From assembly GCF_022763245.1 (NCBI RefSeq), contig NZ_JALEGV010000040.1:186001-250000 (forward strand): DNA of 64,000 nt, given 5' to 3'. The notes under the pieces are model-generated. The model was not told where the DNA came from. It saw only the letters and a list, made by a program, of their open reading frames with translations, and searched no databases. The stretch comes from Oricola sp. (GTDB lineage: Bacteria; Pseudomonadota; Alphaproteobacteria; Rhizobiales; Rhizobiaceae). The position numbers were made by a program, and so were the translations under genes. This document shows, piece by piece, positions 54,171-62,962 of this stretch. Each line of letters begins with the position of its first letter. The stretch's first letter is position 1.

Positions 54171-55265
54171 ATGATCGAGACATGGCGTGAGATCGTGGTT
54201 GAGTCCGCGGCTTTCTACATCGGCTGGGGCGGACTGCTGATCGGGGTGGTCTTCGGCTTTCTCGTCTACACGACGAATTTCTGCACGATGGGGTCGATCT
54301 CCGACATCATTTCCTTCGGCAGCTACAACCGGTTCCGCGCCTGGCTGCTCGCCTGCGCCGTTGCGATCATCGGCGTCGCCTTCATCGAGGGGCACGGCGT
54401 CGCCGACACCGCCGAATCGATGTACCAGACGCCCAACCTCGCCTGGCTCGCCAATGTCGTCGGCGGCCTCCTCTTCGGCTTCGGCATGGTGTTCGCCGGC
54501 GGCTGCATCAGCCGCAACCTGGTGCGCGCCGGCGGCGGCGACCTGCGCTCCGTCGTCGTCCTGATCATCACCGGGATATTCGCCTTCATCACCATCGGCG
54601 GCATCCTCGGCCCGCTGCGCGTCGCGCTGTTCGACCCGATGACCGTGGACCTCACGCAGATCGGCATGGAAACCCAGCGCATCGGCGAGTTCGTCGGCCT
54701 GCAGACCGGCGTCGACGTCGAGACGGCGCGTCTGTGGACGGTCTTCATCATCGCCGGCATCCTGCTCATCTACTGCTTCGCCGACCGCAACTTCCTCGCC
54801 TCCCCGCGCGATCTCATCGCCGGCCTCGGCATCGGCCTGTGCATCGTCGCCGGCTGGTTCCTGACCGGGCTCGCCGCGGACGAGTTCGCCGACATCCCGG
54901 TGCAGCTGATTTCGCTCTCCTATGTGCGCCCGACCGGCGACACGCTCGACTACCTGATGCGCTTCACCGCCCTCGGCGCGCCGGGCTTCGGGATCGCGAC
55001 CACGGCCGGCGCGCTGCTCGGCGGCTTCCTCGGCGCCGCATCCTCCGGCCGCCTCGGCCTGACGAGCTTCGCCGACGCGCAGGATTCCGTGCGCAACATG
55101 TTCGGCGCGGCGCTGATGGGGATCGGCGGGGTGCTGGCGCTCGGCTGCACGGTCGGACAGGCGCTGACGGGCTTTTCGACGCTCGCCATCGGATCCGCGA
55201 TCACCTTCGGCGCGATCCTCGTCGGCGGCATGATCGGGGTCAAGACGATGGAACGCATTGCCTGA
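54171..55265 (+). CDS. YeeE/YedE family (TsuA-like) thiosulfate/sulfur transporter
   Basis: TsuA-like proteins import thiosulfate through conserved cysteines. The 364-residue protein has about nine to ten membrane helices and the three key motifs NFCTMGS (Cys in the first repeat), AGGCISRN and LGCTVGQ, matching the TsuA cysteine relay. The substrate is inferred from family. The ATG at 54171 follows GGAGG seven bases upstream. It lies between two tRNA pairs on the opposite strand, with a small secreted-protein gene downstream. Confidence 0.87.
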   Translation: MIETWREIVVESAAFYIGWGGLLIGVVFGFLVYTTNFCTMGSISDIISFGSYNRFRAWLLACAVAIIGVAFIEGHGVADTAESMYQTPNLAWLANVVGGLLFGFGMVFAGGCISRNLVRAGGGDLRSVVVLIITGIFAFITIGGILGPLRVALFDPMTVDLTQIGMETQRIGEFVGLQTGVDVETARLWTVFIIAGILLIYCFADRNFLASPRDLIAGLGIGLCIVAGWFLTGLAADEFADIPVQLISLSYVRPTGDTLDYLMRFTALGAPGFGIATTAGALLGGFLGAASSGRLGLTSFADAQDSVRNMFGAALMGIGGVLALGCTVGQALTGFSTLAIGSAITFGAILVGGMIGVKTMERIA

Positions 55266-55340
55266 GCGCCCGGCTGTTCAGGCAGCCGATCACCGCATAG
55301 AGTTCACGCCACGCCAGTTCCACCAACCGGAGCCAAGCCC

Positions 55341-55826
55341 TTGTCCCGTATCTCGTCCCGCCTTCTGTGCCTTGGCCTCGCCGCGCCGCTTCTTCTGTCC
55401 TGGTCGGTCTTCGCCGAGGCGGATTGCGCCCTGCCCGAGCCGACCGAACAGGCCGGGGGCTGGACCGTCGACGAAGGCGACGGCGACTATCGCTTCATGG
55501 CGACAAACCCCGACTACCCGGACCTGGCCGTCGCGCTCGAAATGAATTCGCCCTCGAAGCCGAGGGTCCTGGATTGGCAGCTCGTGCCCGGCTACGACGG
55601 CAAGATCGCCATCCTGCGCTATTTCTCGGGCGAACCGGGCACGTCCCACCTCGTCACGCTGGTGACCGACGCCGTCGTGGACCTGCGCACCAACGAGGAG
55701 ATCGGCCAGGCCTTCCATTCGCAGGACTGCGTCCCGAACGAATGGACATGGTTCGACGACCGGGTGGAAATCCACGACGTCGAACAGGATCTGACCGACA
55801 CCTTCGCGTTCGCGCCGGTCAACTGA
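55341..55826 (+). CDS. small secreted protein of unknown function
   Basis: The 161-residue product has a clear signal peptide (MSRISSRLLCLGLAAPLLLS to about FAEA) and a compact acidic mature domain with cysteines in EADCALPEP and SQDCVPNEW that could pair. No named family is recognised. The start is a TTG at 55341 with GGAG eight bases upstream. It follows the TsuA-like gene by 75 bases and may be in its transcript. Confidence 0.7.
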   Translation: MSRISSRLLCLGLAAPLLLSWSVFAEADCALPEPTEQAGGWTVDEGDGDYRFMATNPDYPDLAVALEMNSPSKPRVLDWQLVPGYDGKIAILRYFSGEPGTSHLVTLVTDAVVDLRTNEEIGQAFHSQDCVPNEWTWFDDRVEIHDVEQDLTDTFAFAPVN

Positions 55827-55965
55827 CGCCGGCCGGTGCCCACGCGGGCTGATGGCCGGTCCTTCACGATCAAGATTGCAGGCTGCAGCGACCGACAGGC
55901 GCTGACGCAACGTCGCGCGCACGCCTGCCAGCGGAACCGGACACTCGGACCATCAAGGAATCGAG

Positions 55966-55991
55966 ACAACAAAAAACCCGCCGAAGCGGGT
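55966..55991 (-). terminator. intrinsic terminator after tRNA-Gly (TCC)
   Basis: ACCCGC and GCGGGT flank a four-base loop (TTCG on the minus strand) followed by TTTTTGTTG, directly after the tRNA 3' end. A strong rho-independent terminator. Confidence 0.92.
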
Positions 55992-55997
55992 AGCCCT

Positions 55998-56071
55998 TGG
56001 AGCGGGTAGCGGGAATCGAACCCGCATATTCAGCTTGGAAGGCTGCTGCTCTACCATTGAGCTATACCCGC
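55998..56071 (-). tRNA. tRNA-Gly (anticodon TCC)
   Basis: The 74-base gene starts GCGGGTATAGCTCAATGGT and ends CTACCCGCTCCA. The anticodon loop CTTCCAA between GCAGC and GCTGA gives TCC, which reads GGA and GGG. The T arm is GCGGG-TTCGATT-CCCGC. CCA is encoded. It follows tRNA-Tyr copy 2 by 24 bases, probably one transcript ending at the terminator at 55966. Confidence 0.95.
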
Positions 56072-56095
56072 CCGCGAGTTCGTGTGCCCGGCCAG

Positions 56096-56180
56096 TGGTG
56101 GAGGAGGTTGGATTCGAACCAACGTAGCCATAGGCAACGGATTTACAGTCCGTCCGTTTTAACCACTCACGCACTCCTCC
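56096..56180 (-). tRNA. tRNA-Tyr (anticodon GTA), copy 2
   Basis: The 85-base gene has acceptor stem GGAGGAG/CTCCTCC, D stem CGT/ACG, anticodon loop CTGTAAA on stem ACGGA/TCCGT (anticodon GTA), class II variable arm TGCCTATGGCTAC, T arm GTTGG-TTCGAAT-CCAAC and encoded CCA. The body differs clearly from copy 1. Confidence 0.95.
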
Positions 56181-56342
56181 GTTCACTGGCGCCGGAGGCA
56201 CATCAGCGGCCTTGCGACCGCGGCCCGCCTTATGGCGGGACGGATTCACACTGTCAACACGCCTGACAGGTTTTTCGTCGCAAAGCTGTCATCGCGCAGA
56301 TCGTGATCGTATTGCGCGCGCAAATCCGCTATTGGCCGAACC

Positions 56343-57176
56343 ATGAACGACAAGAACAATAACGACAGAAAGACCAGCGGCGGCGGCAAGGACGGGCACT
56401 ATGCGCGCCTGCGCCGCGCCCATCGCGCGGCCAATCCGGCGGAGCCATCCGACGGACGCATCCTCCTCTACGGGCTGCACACCGTCAGGGCCGCGCTGCA
56501 GAACCCCGCCCGCAAGCCCCTGCGCCTGCTGGCGACGCGCAACGCCCTTGCCCGGCTGGAGCTGGACGATGAGACGCTGGCGCGCTGCCAGCCCGAGATC
56601 GTCGAGCCGAAGGCGATCGACCGGCTGGCGGGCGAAGGCGCGGTGCATCAGGGAATCGCGCTTGAAACCATGCCGCTGAAGCCGAAGCGGCTCGACGCGC
56701 TCGGCGCGGTCGATCTCGTGCTCGTCCTCGACCAGGTGACCGACCCGCACAATGTCGGCGCGATCCTGCGCTCGGCCGTCGCCTTCGACGCGGGCGCCCT
56801 GATCACCACGGCGCGCCACAGCCCGGTCGAATCGGGCGTGCTCGCCAAGGCCGCCTCCGGCGCGCTGGAGCACATCGACCATATCGAGGTGCGCAACCTC
56901 GCCGAGGCGCTCGAAACGCTGTCAGCGGCCGGCTTCCAGACCGTGGGCCTCGATTCCGAGGGGCCGGCGATCCTGGAAAAGACGGTCTCGGCGCAAAAGG
57001 TCGCGCTGGTGCTCGGCGCGGAGGGCAAGGGACTGCGCCAGAAGACGCGTGAGACCGTCAACGCGCTTGCCCGCCTCGACATGCCGGGGGCGATCAGGTC
57101 GCTCAACGTGTCCAACGCGGCGGTCCTGTCGCTTTATGTCGCGCGCCGCGCTATGCTCGAATCCGGGAAACGCTGA
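56343..57176 (+). CDS. rlmB: 23S rRNA (guanosine-2'-O-)-methyltransferase RlmB
   Basis: RlmB methylates the 2'-O of G2251 in the 23S P loop. The 277-residue protein has a basic, low-complexity N-terminal arm of about 35 residues, the SpoU substrate-binding domain (LYGLHTVRAALQNPARKP) and the SPOUT knot: DQVTDPHNVGAILRSAVAFD, LVLGAEGKGL and RSLNVSNAAVLSLYVA. The neighbouring tRNA pair upstream fits the gene order in other Rhizobiales. Confidence 0.94.
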   Translation: MNDKNNNDRKTSGGGKDGHYARLRRAHRAANPAEPSDGRILLYGLHTVRAALQNPARKPLRLLATRNALARLELDDETLARCQPEIVEPKAIDRLAGEGAVHQGIALETMPLKPKRLDALGAVDLVLVLDQVTDPHNVGAILRSAVAFDAGALITTARHSPVESGVLAKAASGALEHIDHIEVRNLAEALETLSAAGFQTVGLDSEGPAILEKTVSAQKVALVLGAEGKGLRQKTRETVNALARLDMPGAIRSLNVSNAAVLSLYVARRAMLESGKR

Positions 57177-57263
57177 CCGTTCGGCCGGAATTTTGCCACA
57201 AAGGTCACGCGGAACGTCTTTCAGACGCAGATGGGAACCGGTTTCCGAGGGAAGGACTACGAC

Positions 57264-57914
57264 ATGAACAAGGCGACGATCACGGCTATGGCGGGCGTTC
57301 TCGCCTTCACCGCGGCCTGCACGACCGATCCGTTCACGGGGCAGCAGAAGGTATCGAACACGGCCGGCGGCGCGGCCATCGGCGCCGGCGTCGGCGCGCT
57401 GGCGGGTCTTGCGGCCGGCGGCGACGACCGCCGAAACGCGCTCATCGGCGCTGGCATCGGCGCGCTGGCAGGCGGCGCGGTCGGCACCTTCATGGACCGG
57501 CAGGAAGCCGAATTGCGCGCCCAGCTCGCCTCCACCGGCGTCTCGGTCACGCGCGTCGGCAACAACATCATCTTGAACATGCCGTCCAACATCACCTTCG
57601 CGACCGATCAGGACCAGGTGATCCCGGCCTTCCACGCGACGCTCGATTCGGTGGCGATCGTGCTCAACAAGTACAACCAGACGCTGATCAACGTGTTCGG
57701 CCACACCGATTCGACCGGCTCGGACAGCTACAACCAGGCGCTGTCGCAGCGCCGCGCCAACTCGGTCTCGGCCTATCTGTCGACCCGCGGCGTCAGCCCG
57801 CAGCGCATGATCGCGCAGGGCTATGGCGAAAGCCGCCCGGTGGCCGACAACGGCACGGAGACCGGCCGCGCGCAGAACCGTCGCGTGGAAATCCAGATCG
57901 TCCCGCTGACCTGA
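57264..57914 (+). CDS. OmpA-family lipoprotein (YiaD-like)
   Basis: The 216-residue protein has a lipoprotein signal peptide ending AFTAAC, a glycine-zipper region (GGAAIGAGVGALAGLAAGG and IGAGIGALAGGAVG, about 40-85), and a C-terminal OmpA peptidoglycan-binding domain with VFGHTDSTGSDSYNQALSQR and GYGESRPVADN. It probably tethers the outer membrane to peptidoglycan. The ATG at 57264 is preceded by GAAGGA. A terminator follows at 57941. Confidence 0.92.
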   Translation: MNKATITAMAGVLAFTAACTTDPFTGQQKVSNTAGGAAIGAGVGALAGLAAGGDDRRNALIGAGIGALAGGAVGTFMDRQEAELRAQLASTGVSVTRVGNNIILNMPSNITFATDQDQVIPAFHATLDSVAIVLNKYNQTLINVFGHTDSTGSDSYNQALSQRRANSVSAYLSTRGVSPQRMIAQGYGESRPVADNGTETGRAQNRRVEIQIVPLT

Positions 57915-57940
57915 CCGGCCGGCGCGGGGAATTGAAGAAA

Positions 57941-57964
57941 GGCGGCCTCCGGGCCGCCTTTTTT
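57941..57964. terminator. bidirectional terminator between the OmpA lipoprotein gene and the small membrane protein gene
   Basis: GGCGGCC and GGCCGCC form a 7-bp stem with a TCCG loop. TTTTTT follows on the plus strand and TTTCTTC on the minus strand, so it can end both convergent transcripts. Confidence 0.88.
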
Positions 57965-57972
57965 GTCGCGCC

Positions 57973-58266
57973 TCAGCCCGTCGTCTCGTCTTCCAGCTCG
58001 CCGGCGTCGCGGGCGCGCATTTCCTCGATGTCGTCGGCGATCAGCGCGAGGTGCTGTTCGATGAGCGAGAGATTGGCGATCAGGCCGCAGACCAGCGCCG
58101 CGACGATCAGACCCGCGACCACGCCGAGCCCGGCGCCGAAGGTCAGGTTCTCACGGGCGCCCTCGGCCCAGCGATAGCCGCCATAGCCGCAGGCCGCCAC
58201 GATCAGCGCCGCCAGCGCCGGATTGACGGCCTCGAGCAGTTCGGCAAGGAAACGGGAAAACCTCAT
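57973..58266 (-). CDS. small membrane protein, two helices, unknown function
   Basis: The 97-residue product has hydrophobic segments near residues 15-33 (NPALAALIVAACGYGGY) and 42-66 (FGAGLGVVAGLIVAALVCGL), and a hydrophilic acidic tail (ADDIEEMRARDAGELEDE). No named family is recognised. It is 23 bases downstream of the TetR gene on the same strand and may be its co-transcribed target. Confidence 0.7.
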   Translation of the reverse strand: MRFSRFLAELLEAVNPALAALIVAACGYGGYRWAEGARENLTFGAGLGVVAGLIVAALVCGLIANLSLIEQHLALIADDIEEMRARDAGELEDETTG

Positions 58267-58289
58267 GCGGGCACCTCACGGTTTGCGGG

Positions 58290-58907
58290 TCAGTTCTGCA
58301 CCGGCAAGAAAAGCAGTTTGATGTAGGAACGCAACATCATGATCTGCTCGGCCAGCACTTTCGGCTCGCGGACGGCCTTGGACATCACGATCCCGCCCTC
58401 CACGATGGTCGACACCATGTCGGCAAGCGCCTCGAAATCCACGTCGTCGCTCGGCGGGTAGACCGCGGCGATTTCCTCGAACACCGCAAGGAAACGCGCC
58501 CGCCAGCGCAGCACCGCCTCGCGGTTGATCTCCTGCACGTCGCGGTCGAACAGCCGCTCATTGTAGCAATAGGTGGCGACGAGGCAGCCCGGATGCCCGC
58601 TCGGCAGGTCCGCCATCATCTCCGACATCAGCTTCAGCCCGATCAGGAAGGCGTGCAGCGGATCGTCGTGCAATTCGCTCGCCCGGTCGAACAGGTTGTC
58701 GAGAATCCGGTCCTCGGTTTCGAGATAGCGCTGCAGCAGCGCGCGAGCCAGTTCGTTCTTGTCCTTGAAATGATAGAAGAAACCGCTTTTGGTGATCTCG
58801 GCTTCGGCGATGATCTCCTCGATCGAGGTCGCGCCGAAGCCCTTCGACAGCACCGCCACTTCAGCGATGTCCATCAGTTTCTCGCGTGTGGCGCGGCCCT
58901 TGCGCAT
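58290..58907 (-). CDS. TetR family transcriptional regulator
   Basis: The 205-residue protein starts MRKGRATREKLMDIAEVAVL, followed by the TetR HTH GFGATSIEEIIAEAEITKSG and FYHFKDKNELARALLQRY, and an all-helical ligand domain with HPGCLVATYCYNE. The ATG at 58907 is preceded by AAAGGGGG; the longer frame upstream is not TetR-like. A 19-bp operator-like dyad lies 13 bases upstream. The ligand and regulon are unknown. Confidence 0.9.
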   Translation of the reverse strand: MRKGRATREKLMDIAEVAVLSKGFGATSIEEIIAEAEITKSGFFYHFKDKNELARALLQRYLETEDRILDNLFDRASELHDDPLHAFLIGLKLMSEMMADLPSGHPGCLVATYCYNERLFDRDVQEINREAVLRWRARFLAVFEEIAAVYPPSDDVDFEALADMVSTIVEGGIVMSKAVREPKVLAEQIMMLRSYIKLLFLPVQN

Positions 58908-58920
58908 GTCGCCCCCTTTT

Positions 58921-58939
58921 ACTGCACCGCCGGTGCGGT
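58921..58939. promoter_or_regulatory. probable TetR operator
   Basis: ACTGCACCG and CGGTGCGGT are inverted around one C with a single mismatch (19 bp in all). It lies just upstream of the TetR ribosome-binding site, where repressor binding would give autoregulation. Confidence 0.6.
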
Positions 58940-59183
58940 TTTTCACGGCCTTCCCAGGTCGAGGAAAGCTTCCGTTCCAGTAACGCGTTGAAATAGCGGC
59001 ACAAACGCCGCACGAGACTTCCTTACCGCGTTCTTTCTATCCCTTCGCGCCCCGAAAATCCAAGTTCAGGGCGAGCAAATGACGGTGTCGGAACCGCGAA
59101 GACGGCGTGTGCGCCAAAGCACATCCGGTCCGCAGATCGGCTGATACCCGCGCTCCTCACGTCAAGACACGAAGGAACAAACA

Positions 59184-60131
59184 ATGACGACCGCACGATA
59201 CAGAGACGATCTTCCCCAGCGCAACGGCCAGACCCTGCTGACCGACGGCGGCATCGAAACCACGCTGATCTTCCACGAGGGCTTCGACCTGCCGCTCTTC
59301 GCGGCCTATGTGCTGCTCGACAATGACGAGGGCCGGCAGGGCTTGCGCGACTACTACGCGCGCTTCATCGAGATCGCCCGCGACACCGGCTCCGGCTTCG
59401 TGCTGGAGAGCCCGACCTGGCGCTGCTCGCAGGACTGGGGCGCCCAGCTCGGCCACGACGCCGAGGCCATCGCCCGCTACAATCGCGACGCGATCGCGCT
59501 GATGGCGGACCTGCGCGGCAATGCCGCCACCGACGCGCCGGTCGTCATCTCCGGCTGCATCGGGCCGCGCGGCGACGGTTACGCGCCGGAGACGCAGATG
59601 GAGGCCGACGAGGCGCAGGCCTACCACGCCCACCAGGTCGCCACCTTCGCCGCGACCGAGGCGGACATGGTGACCGCGGTGACCATGACGCATGTCGGCG
59701 AGGCGATCGGCATCGCCCGCGCCGCGAAGGCCGCCGGCATCCCGTCGGTCATCTCCTTCACGGTGGAAACCGACGGCCGCCTGCCCTCCGGCCAGCCGCT
59801 CGCCGAGGCGATCCGCGAGACCGACGCCGCCACCGGCGGGGCGCCGGCCTACTACATGATCAACTGCGCCCATCCGGACCATTTCGCCGACGTGCTCGCC
59901 GATGACGGCAGCGGCTGGACGGCGCGCATCCAGGGCCTGCGTGCCAATGCCTCGCGCATGAGCCACGCCGAACTGGACGAATCGGAGACGCTGGACGACG
60001 GCGATCCGGTCGAACTGGGCCAGGACTACGCGGCTCTGACGGCCGCCCTGCCCAACCTGCGCGTCTTCGGCGGCTGCTGCGGCACCGACCACCGGCATGT
60101 CCGCGCCATCGCCAGCTTCTGCTGCAACTGA
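59184..60131 (+). CDS. homocysteine S-methyltransferase family protein
   Basis: The 315-residue TIM-barrel protein carries the zinc-thiolate signature of the family: Cys in YYMINCAHPDHF and the CC pair in VFGGCCGTDHRH. The N-terminal DGGIETTL and SGCIGPRGDGY are also typical. The methyl donor (S-methylmethionine, betaine or other) cannot be told. AAGGA lies nine bases before the ATG at 59184. The 244-base gap to the TetR operator shows no riboswitch I recognise. A methyltransferase follows 53 bases downstream. Confidence 0.88.
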   Translation: MTTARYRDDLPQRNGQTLLTDGGIETTLIFHEGFDLPLFAAYVLLDNDEGRQGLRDYYARFIEIARDTGSGFVLESPTWRCSQDWGAQLGHDAEAIARYNRDAIALMADLRGNAATDAPVVISGCIGPRGDGYAPETQMEADEAQAYHAHQVATFAATEADMVTAVTMTHVGEAIGIARAAKAAGIPSVISFTVETDGRLPSGQPLAEAIRETDAATGGAPAYYMINCAHPDHFADVLADDGSGWTARIQGLRANASRMSHAELDESETLDDGDPVELGQDYAALTAALPNLRVFGGCCGTDHRHVRAIASFCCN

Positions 60132-60184
60132 GACCAGCCCGGCCGCCCGGCGGCCGGGCCGCTCCCCCCTTCCGGATCATTCCC

Positions 60185-60829
60185 ATGAACGCGCATGCCA
60201 CCATCTCCAGCGACGTCACGCTCGTCCCGCGCTACGGACGGATCGCACCGGCCTATGACCGGCTCCACGCCCGCTGGCTGCGCCATGCCGGCGGCGAGGC
60301 CCAGAGCGCATTCGAAGGCGCTGTCACGGCGCTCATCCGCCCGAACATGCGCATTCTCGACGTCGGCTGCGGCACGGGCAGCCTCGCCCGCCGCCTCCAG
60401 CGCCAGTTCGGCGACGACATCGACCTGACGCTCGTCGACGCCTGCCCGCAAATGCTGGACCGCACCAGCGACATCGCGGTCACCCGCGTGCTCGGCTCCA
60501 TCGAGAAGCTGCCGATGCCGGACGCGACGTTCGACCTGGTCACCTGCTCATGGGCGCTCGAGACCACCACGCGCACGCATCGCGCGATCGGCGAACTGAT
60601 GCGCGTCGTCCGCCCGGGCGGCCGCGTCTGCATCGTGTTCTGCGCCGACCTGCCATGCGCCCGCGTCTCGCAGATCGTCCTGAAGACCGCCGTGCAGTGG
60701 CGCGGCACCGGGCGCTTCCTGCGCCTGCGCGACGTCGAGGACGCCCTCTCGCGCCTCGACATCGAGCGCGTGCGCCGGCTTCCCTGCAACGGCCCCGCAG
60801 CCGTGCTCGTCCTCGACAAGCCCGCCTGA
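60185..60829 (+). CDS. class I SAM-dependent methyltransferase
   Basis: The 214-residue protein has the Rossmann SAM motif ILDVGCGTGSLARRL, the acidic residue in LTLVDACPQM, and a post-motif TFDLVTCSWALETT and VVRPGGRVCIVF. The substrate is unknown. It probably shares a transcript with the homocysteine S-methyltransferase, and it ends seven bases from the convergent formyltransferase gene. Confidence 0.85.
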   Translation: MNAHATISSDVTLVPRYGRIAPAYDRLHARWLRHAGGEAQSAFEGAVTALIRPNMRILDVGCGTGSLARRLQRQFGDDIDLTLVDACPQMLDRTSDIAVTRVLGSIEKLPMPDATFDLVTCSWALETTTRTHRAIGELMRVVRPGGRVCIVFCADLPCARVSQIVLKTAVQWRGTGRFLRLRDVEDALSRLDIERVRRLPCNGPAAVLVLDKPA

Positions 60830-60836
60830 ACGCGGC

Positions 60837-61802
60837 CTAGCGGACCATTCCCCTGATCCGGCAAGCGAGCAGGCCGATGAAGGGCGCGCCGAACGTCGCG
60901 CGGTGGAGCGGCCGGCGGTTCAGGCGAAGCCTCGCATCGGCGATGTCCGCCTCGATCCTGAACGGCCCGACCCTGGGGGCGCGGCCCGTCGGCGGACCGA
61001 GCACGGCGGCGATCGACTTCACCGAATGGCAGGAGACCGTGCCGTCGGCGTTCTCGTGGCTCCAGCGCGTCCACGACCCCGGATAACACGCGAGCAGGTG
61101 GCGCACCGTCGCGAGCGGCTTGTCGCGCGTGACATGGAACTCGGTCGCGCCGACCGTGCGGTAGAACCGTTCGGCGGGATCCTGCTCGACGGCCTCGATC
61201 TCGCCGCCGAGATAGGCCTGCAGCTCCCTGCGCGTGATGTCGCCCGCGGCCCGCGCCGCCGCCAGGTTCCAGGCGTGAAGATGCGGCGTCTCGGACCAGG
61301 GCAGGCTGCGCTGCCCGACGATCGGCCCCTCGTCGATGCCACGGGTCACCCTGTGGAACGTGACGCCGCCATGAAGATCGCCCTTGCCGTCGAAGAGCAT
61401 GGAGAGGCGCGGCTTCCGGCCCCCGTATTTGGGCAGCAGCGAGGGGTGAACGTTGACCGCGCGGCGTCCGAAATGATCCAGCATGATGTCGGGAACGATG
61501 AGTTGGCTCATCACCGTCAGCAAGGTGTCGGCGCCGGTCGCCTCGACCGTCCGCATCAGGTCGGGCATGTCGGGCAGCCGCCCCACCTGCCGGACGGGGA
61601 TGTCGTGGCGCCGGGCGATCCCGGCCAGCGTCCGCGTCCCGCCGGCGCGCGCCTCCAGCACCTGGCTCAGCCTCGGACGGGCAAGCCGCGGCGATTCGCT
61701 CCAGATTTCGGCGATACGCCCCCCGCTTTCCAGCCACGCTTCAGCGACGTGGCCGGACACCAGGCAGGGATCGGCGATCAGGAGGGCAGTAGACGGGGGC
61801 AT
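60837..61802 (-). CDS. formyltransferase family protein (formyl-THF-dependent type)
   Basis: The 321-residue protein has the catalytic triad of formyltetrahydrofolate-dependent formyltransferases: Asn and His in VNVHPSLLPKYGG and Asp in GGVTFHRVTRGIDEGPIVGQ. It is not MetF-tRNA formyltransferase-like in its C-terminal half, so it probably formylates another substrate, such as an amino sugar nucleotide. The ATG at 61802 is used; a GTG one codon earlier is possible. It converges on the methyltransferase gene. Confidence 0.82.
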   Translation of the reverse strand: MPPSTALLIADPCLVSGHVAEAWLESGGRIAEIWSESPRLARPRLSQVLEARAGGTRTLAGIARRHDIPVRQVGRLPDMPDLMRTVEATGADTLLTVMSQLIVPDIMLDHFGRRAVNVHPSLLPKYGGRKPRLSMLFDGKGDLHGGVTFHRVTRGIDEGPIVGQRSLPWSETPHLHAWNLAAARAAGDITRRELQAYLGGEIEAVEQDPAERFYRTVGATEFHVTRDKPLATVRHLLACYPGSWTRWSHENADGTVSCHSVKSIAAVLGPPTGRAPRVGPFRIEADIADARLRLNRRPLHRATFGAPFIGLLACRIRGMVR

Positions 61803-61906
61803 CACAATTGGATTCGCCCGGGCACGTCGCGGCCGGGTCGGCCGCGATAATGGTGTCCGGACAAGGTGTTATCAATGGCAAGTTCTAGCGGGAGGGGCGA
61901 AGGCCC

Positions 61907-62962
61907 CTACCCGAACACCACCCCGTCCATCAGCTTGCGCGCCGTTCTCAGCACGCCGGCCGAGGCCAGGTCGCCATTGTCATCGAGCGTCGCGACGACG
62001 GAGAATTTGCCGGTCGGATGCTCCACCGACAGCGTCTTCGGGTTGCCGTCGGGGATCTCGGCGACCTTGGCCGCCGGGCCGCTCTTCAGCATGCAGGCGG
62101 TGCCGACGCTGACCGCGCCGAGAACGCCGATCGCCTTGTGGCAGCGATGCGGAATGAAGGTGCGCGTCGAGACGCAGCCGCCATTCTTGGCGCGGCTCAC
62201 CATGGTCATCTTCGGGACGGATTTTTCCTTCACGTCGCCGAGATTCATCAGCGGTCCGCATTGCAGCCGGATCGCCTCCAGCCGTGCCCGCAGCTCCTCG
62301 TTGGCTTCCAGCTCCTCCGGCGTCTCGTCGCCGGTGATGCCCATGTCGTCGGCCGACATGACGACGCAGGGCATGCCGTTGTCGATCATCGTCACTTCGA
62401 CGCCGTCGATCAGGTCGCTGTCGTTCCCGGTCGGCAAAAGCGCGCCGCAGGTCGAGCCGGCGGTGTCCTCGAAGACGATCGGCTGGGCCGCGGACGTGCC
62501 CGGCACGCCGTCGATGCTCGCGTCACCCGCATAGTCCACCACGCCGCCCGGCGTGTTGACCGTCGCGATCGCGAGCTGGTCGGTGTTTTCCATGAAGATG
62601 CGCACGTCGGTCGTGCCGTCCTGCGCCTCGACAAGGCCGCGCTCGATGGCGAAGGGCCCGACACCGGCGAGGATGTTGCCGCAGTTCTGCGAGTCCGTGA
62701 CGATCGGCTGGTCGACGAAGACCTGCAGGAACAGGTAATCGACGTCGACGCCCTCGCGCTCGGACTTCTTCACGACGGCGACCTTGGAGGTCAGCGGATC
62801 GGAGCCGCCCATGCCGTCGATCTGCCGCGGGTCGGGAGACCCCATCACCCGCAGCAGCAACGCGTCGCGCGCCGCCGTGTCGGCGGGCAGGTCCTCGGCG
62901 AGGAAGTACCCCCCCTTCGAGGTCCCTCCCCGCATCCACATGCAGCGCACGCCGTCAGACAT
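61907..62962 (-). CDS. galD: 4-oxalomesaconate tautomerase GalD/LigU (PrpF family)
   Basis: GalD tautomerises 4-oxalomesaconate between keto and enol forms in gallate/protocatechuate meta-cleavage. The 351-residue protein matches the PrpF fold: [37 protein letters not shown] (active-site Cys), and [15 protein letters not shown], with [13 protein letters not shown] following. It overlaps the ligK stop by eight bases, so the function is supported by position. A PrpF-type isomerase for another acid cannot be ruled out. Confidence 0.85.
   Translation of the reverse strand: MSDGVRCMWMRGGTSKGGYFLAEDLPADTAARDALLLRVMGSPDPRQIDGMGGSDPLTSKVAVVKKSEREGVDVDYLFLQVFVDQPIVTDSQNCGNILAGVGPFAIERGLVEAQDGTTDVRIFMENTDQLAIATVNTPGGVVDYAGDASIDGVPGTSAAQPIVFEDTAGSTCGALLPTGNDSDLIDGVEVTMIDNGMPCVVMSADDMGITGDETPEELEANEELRARLEAIRLQCGPLMNLGDVKEKSVPKMTMVSRAKNGGCVSTRTFIPHRCHKAIGVLGAVSVGTACMLKSGPAAKVAEIPDGNPKTLSVEHPTGKFSVVATLDDNGDLASAGVLRTARKLMDGVVFG

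Noticed and set aside
58940-59183. Possible SAM/SAH or cobalamin riboswitch before the homocysteine S-methyltransferase gene
   Set aside because: No conserved riboswitch core was recognised by eye; a covariance search would be needed to revive the idea.
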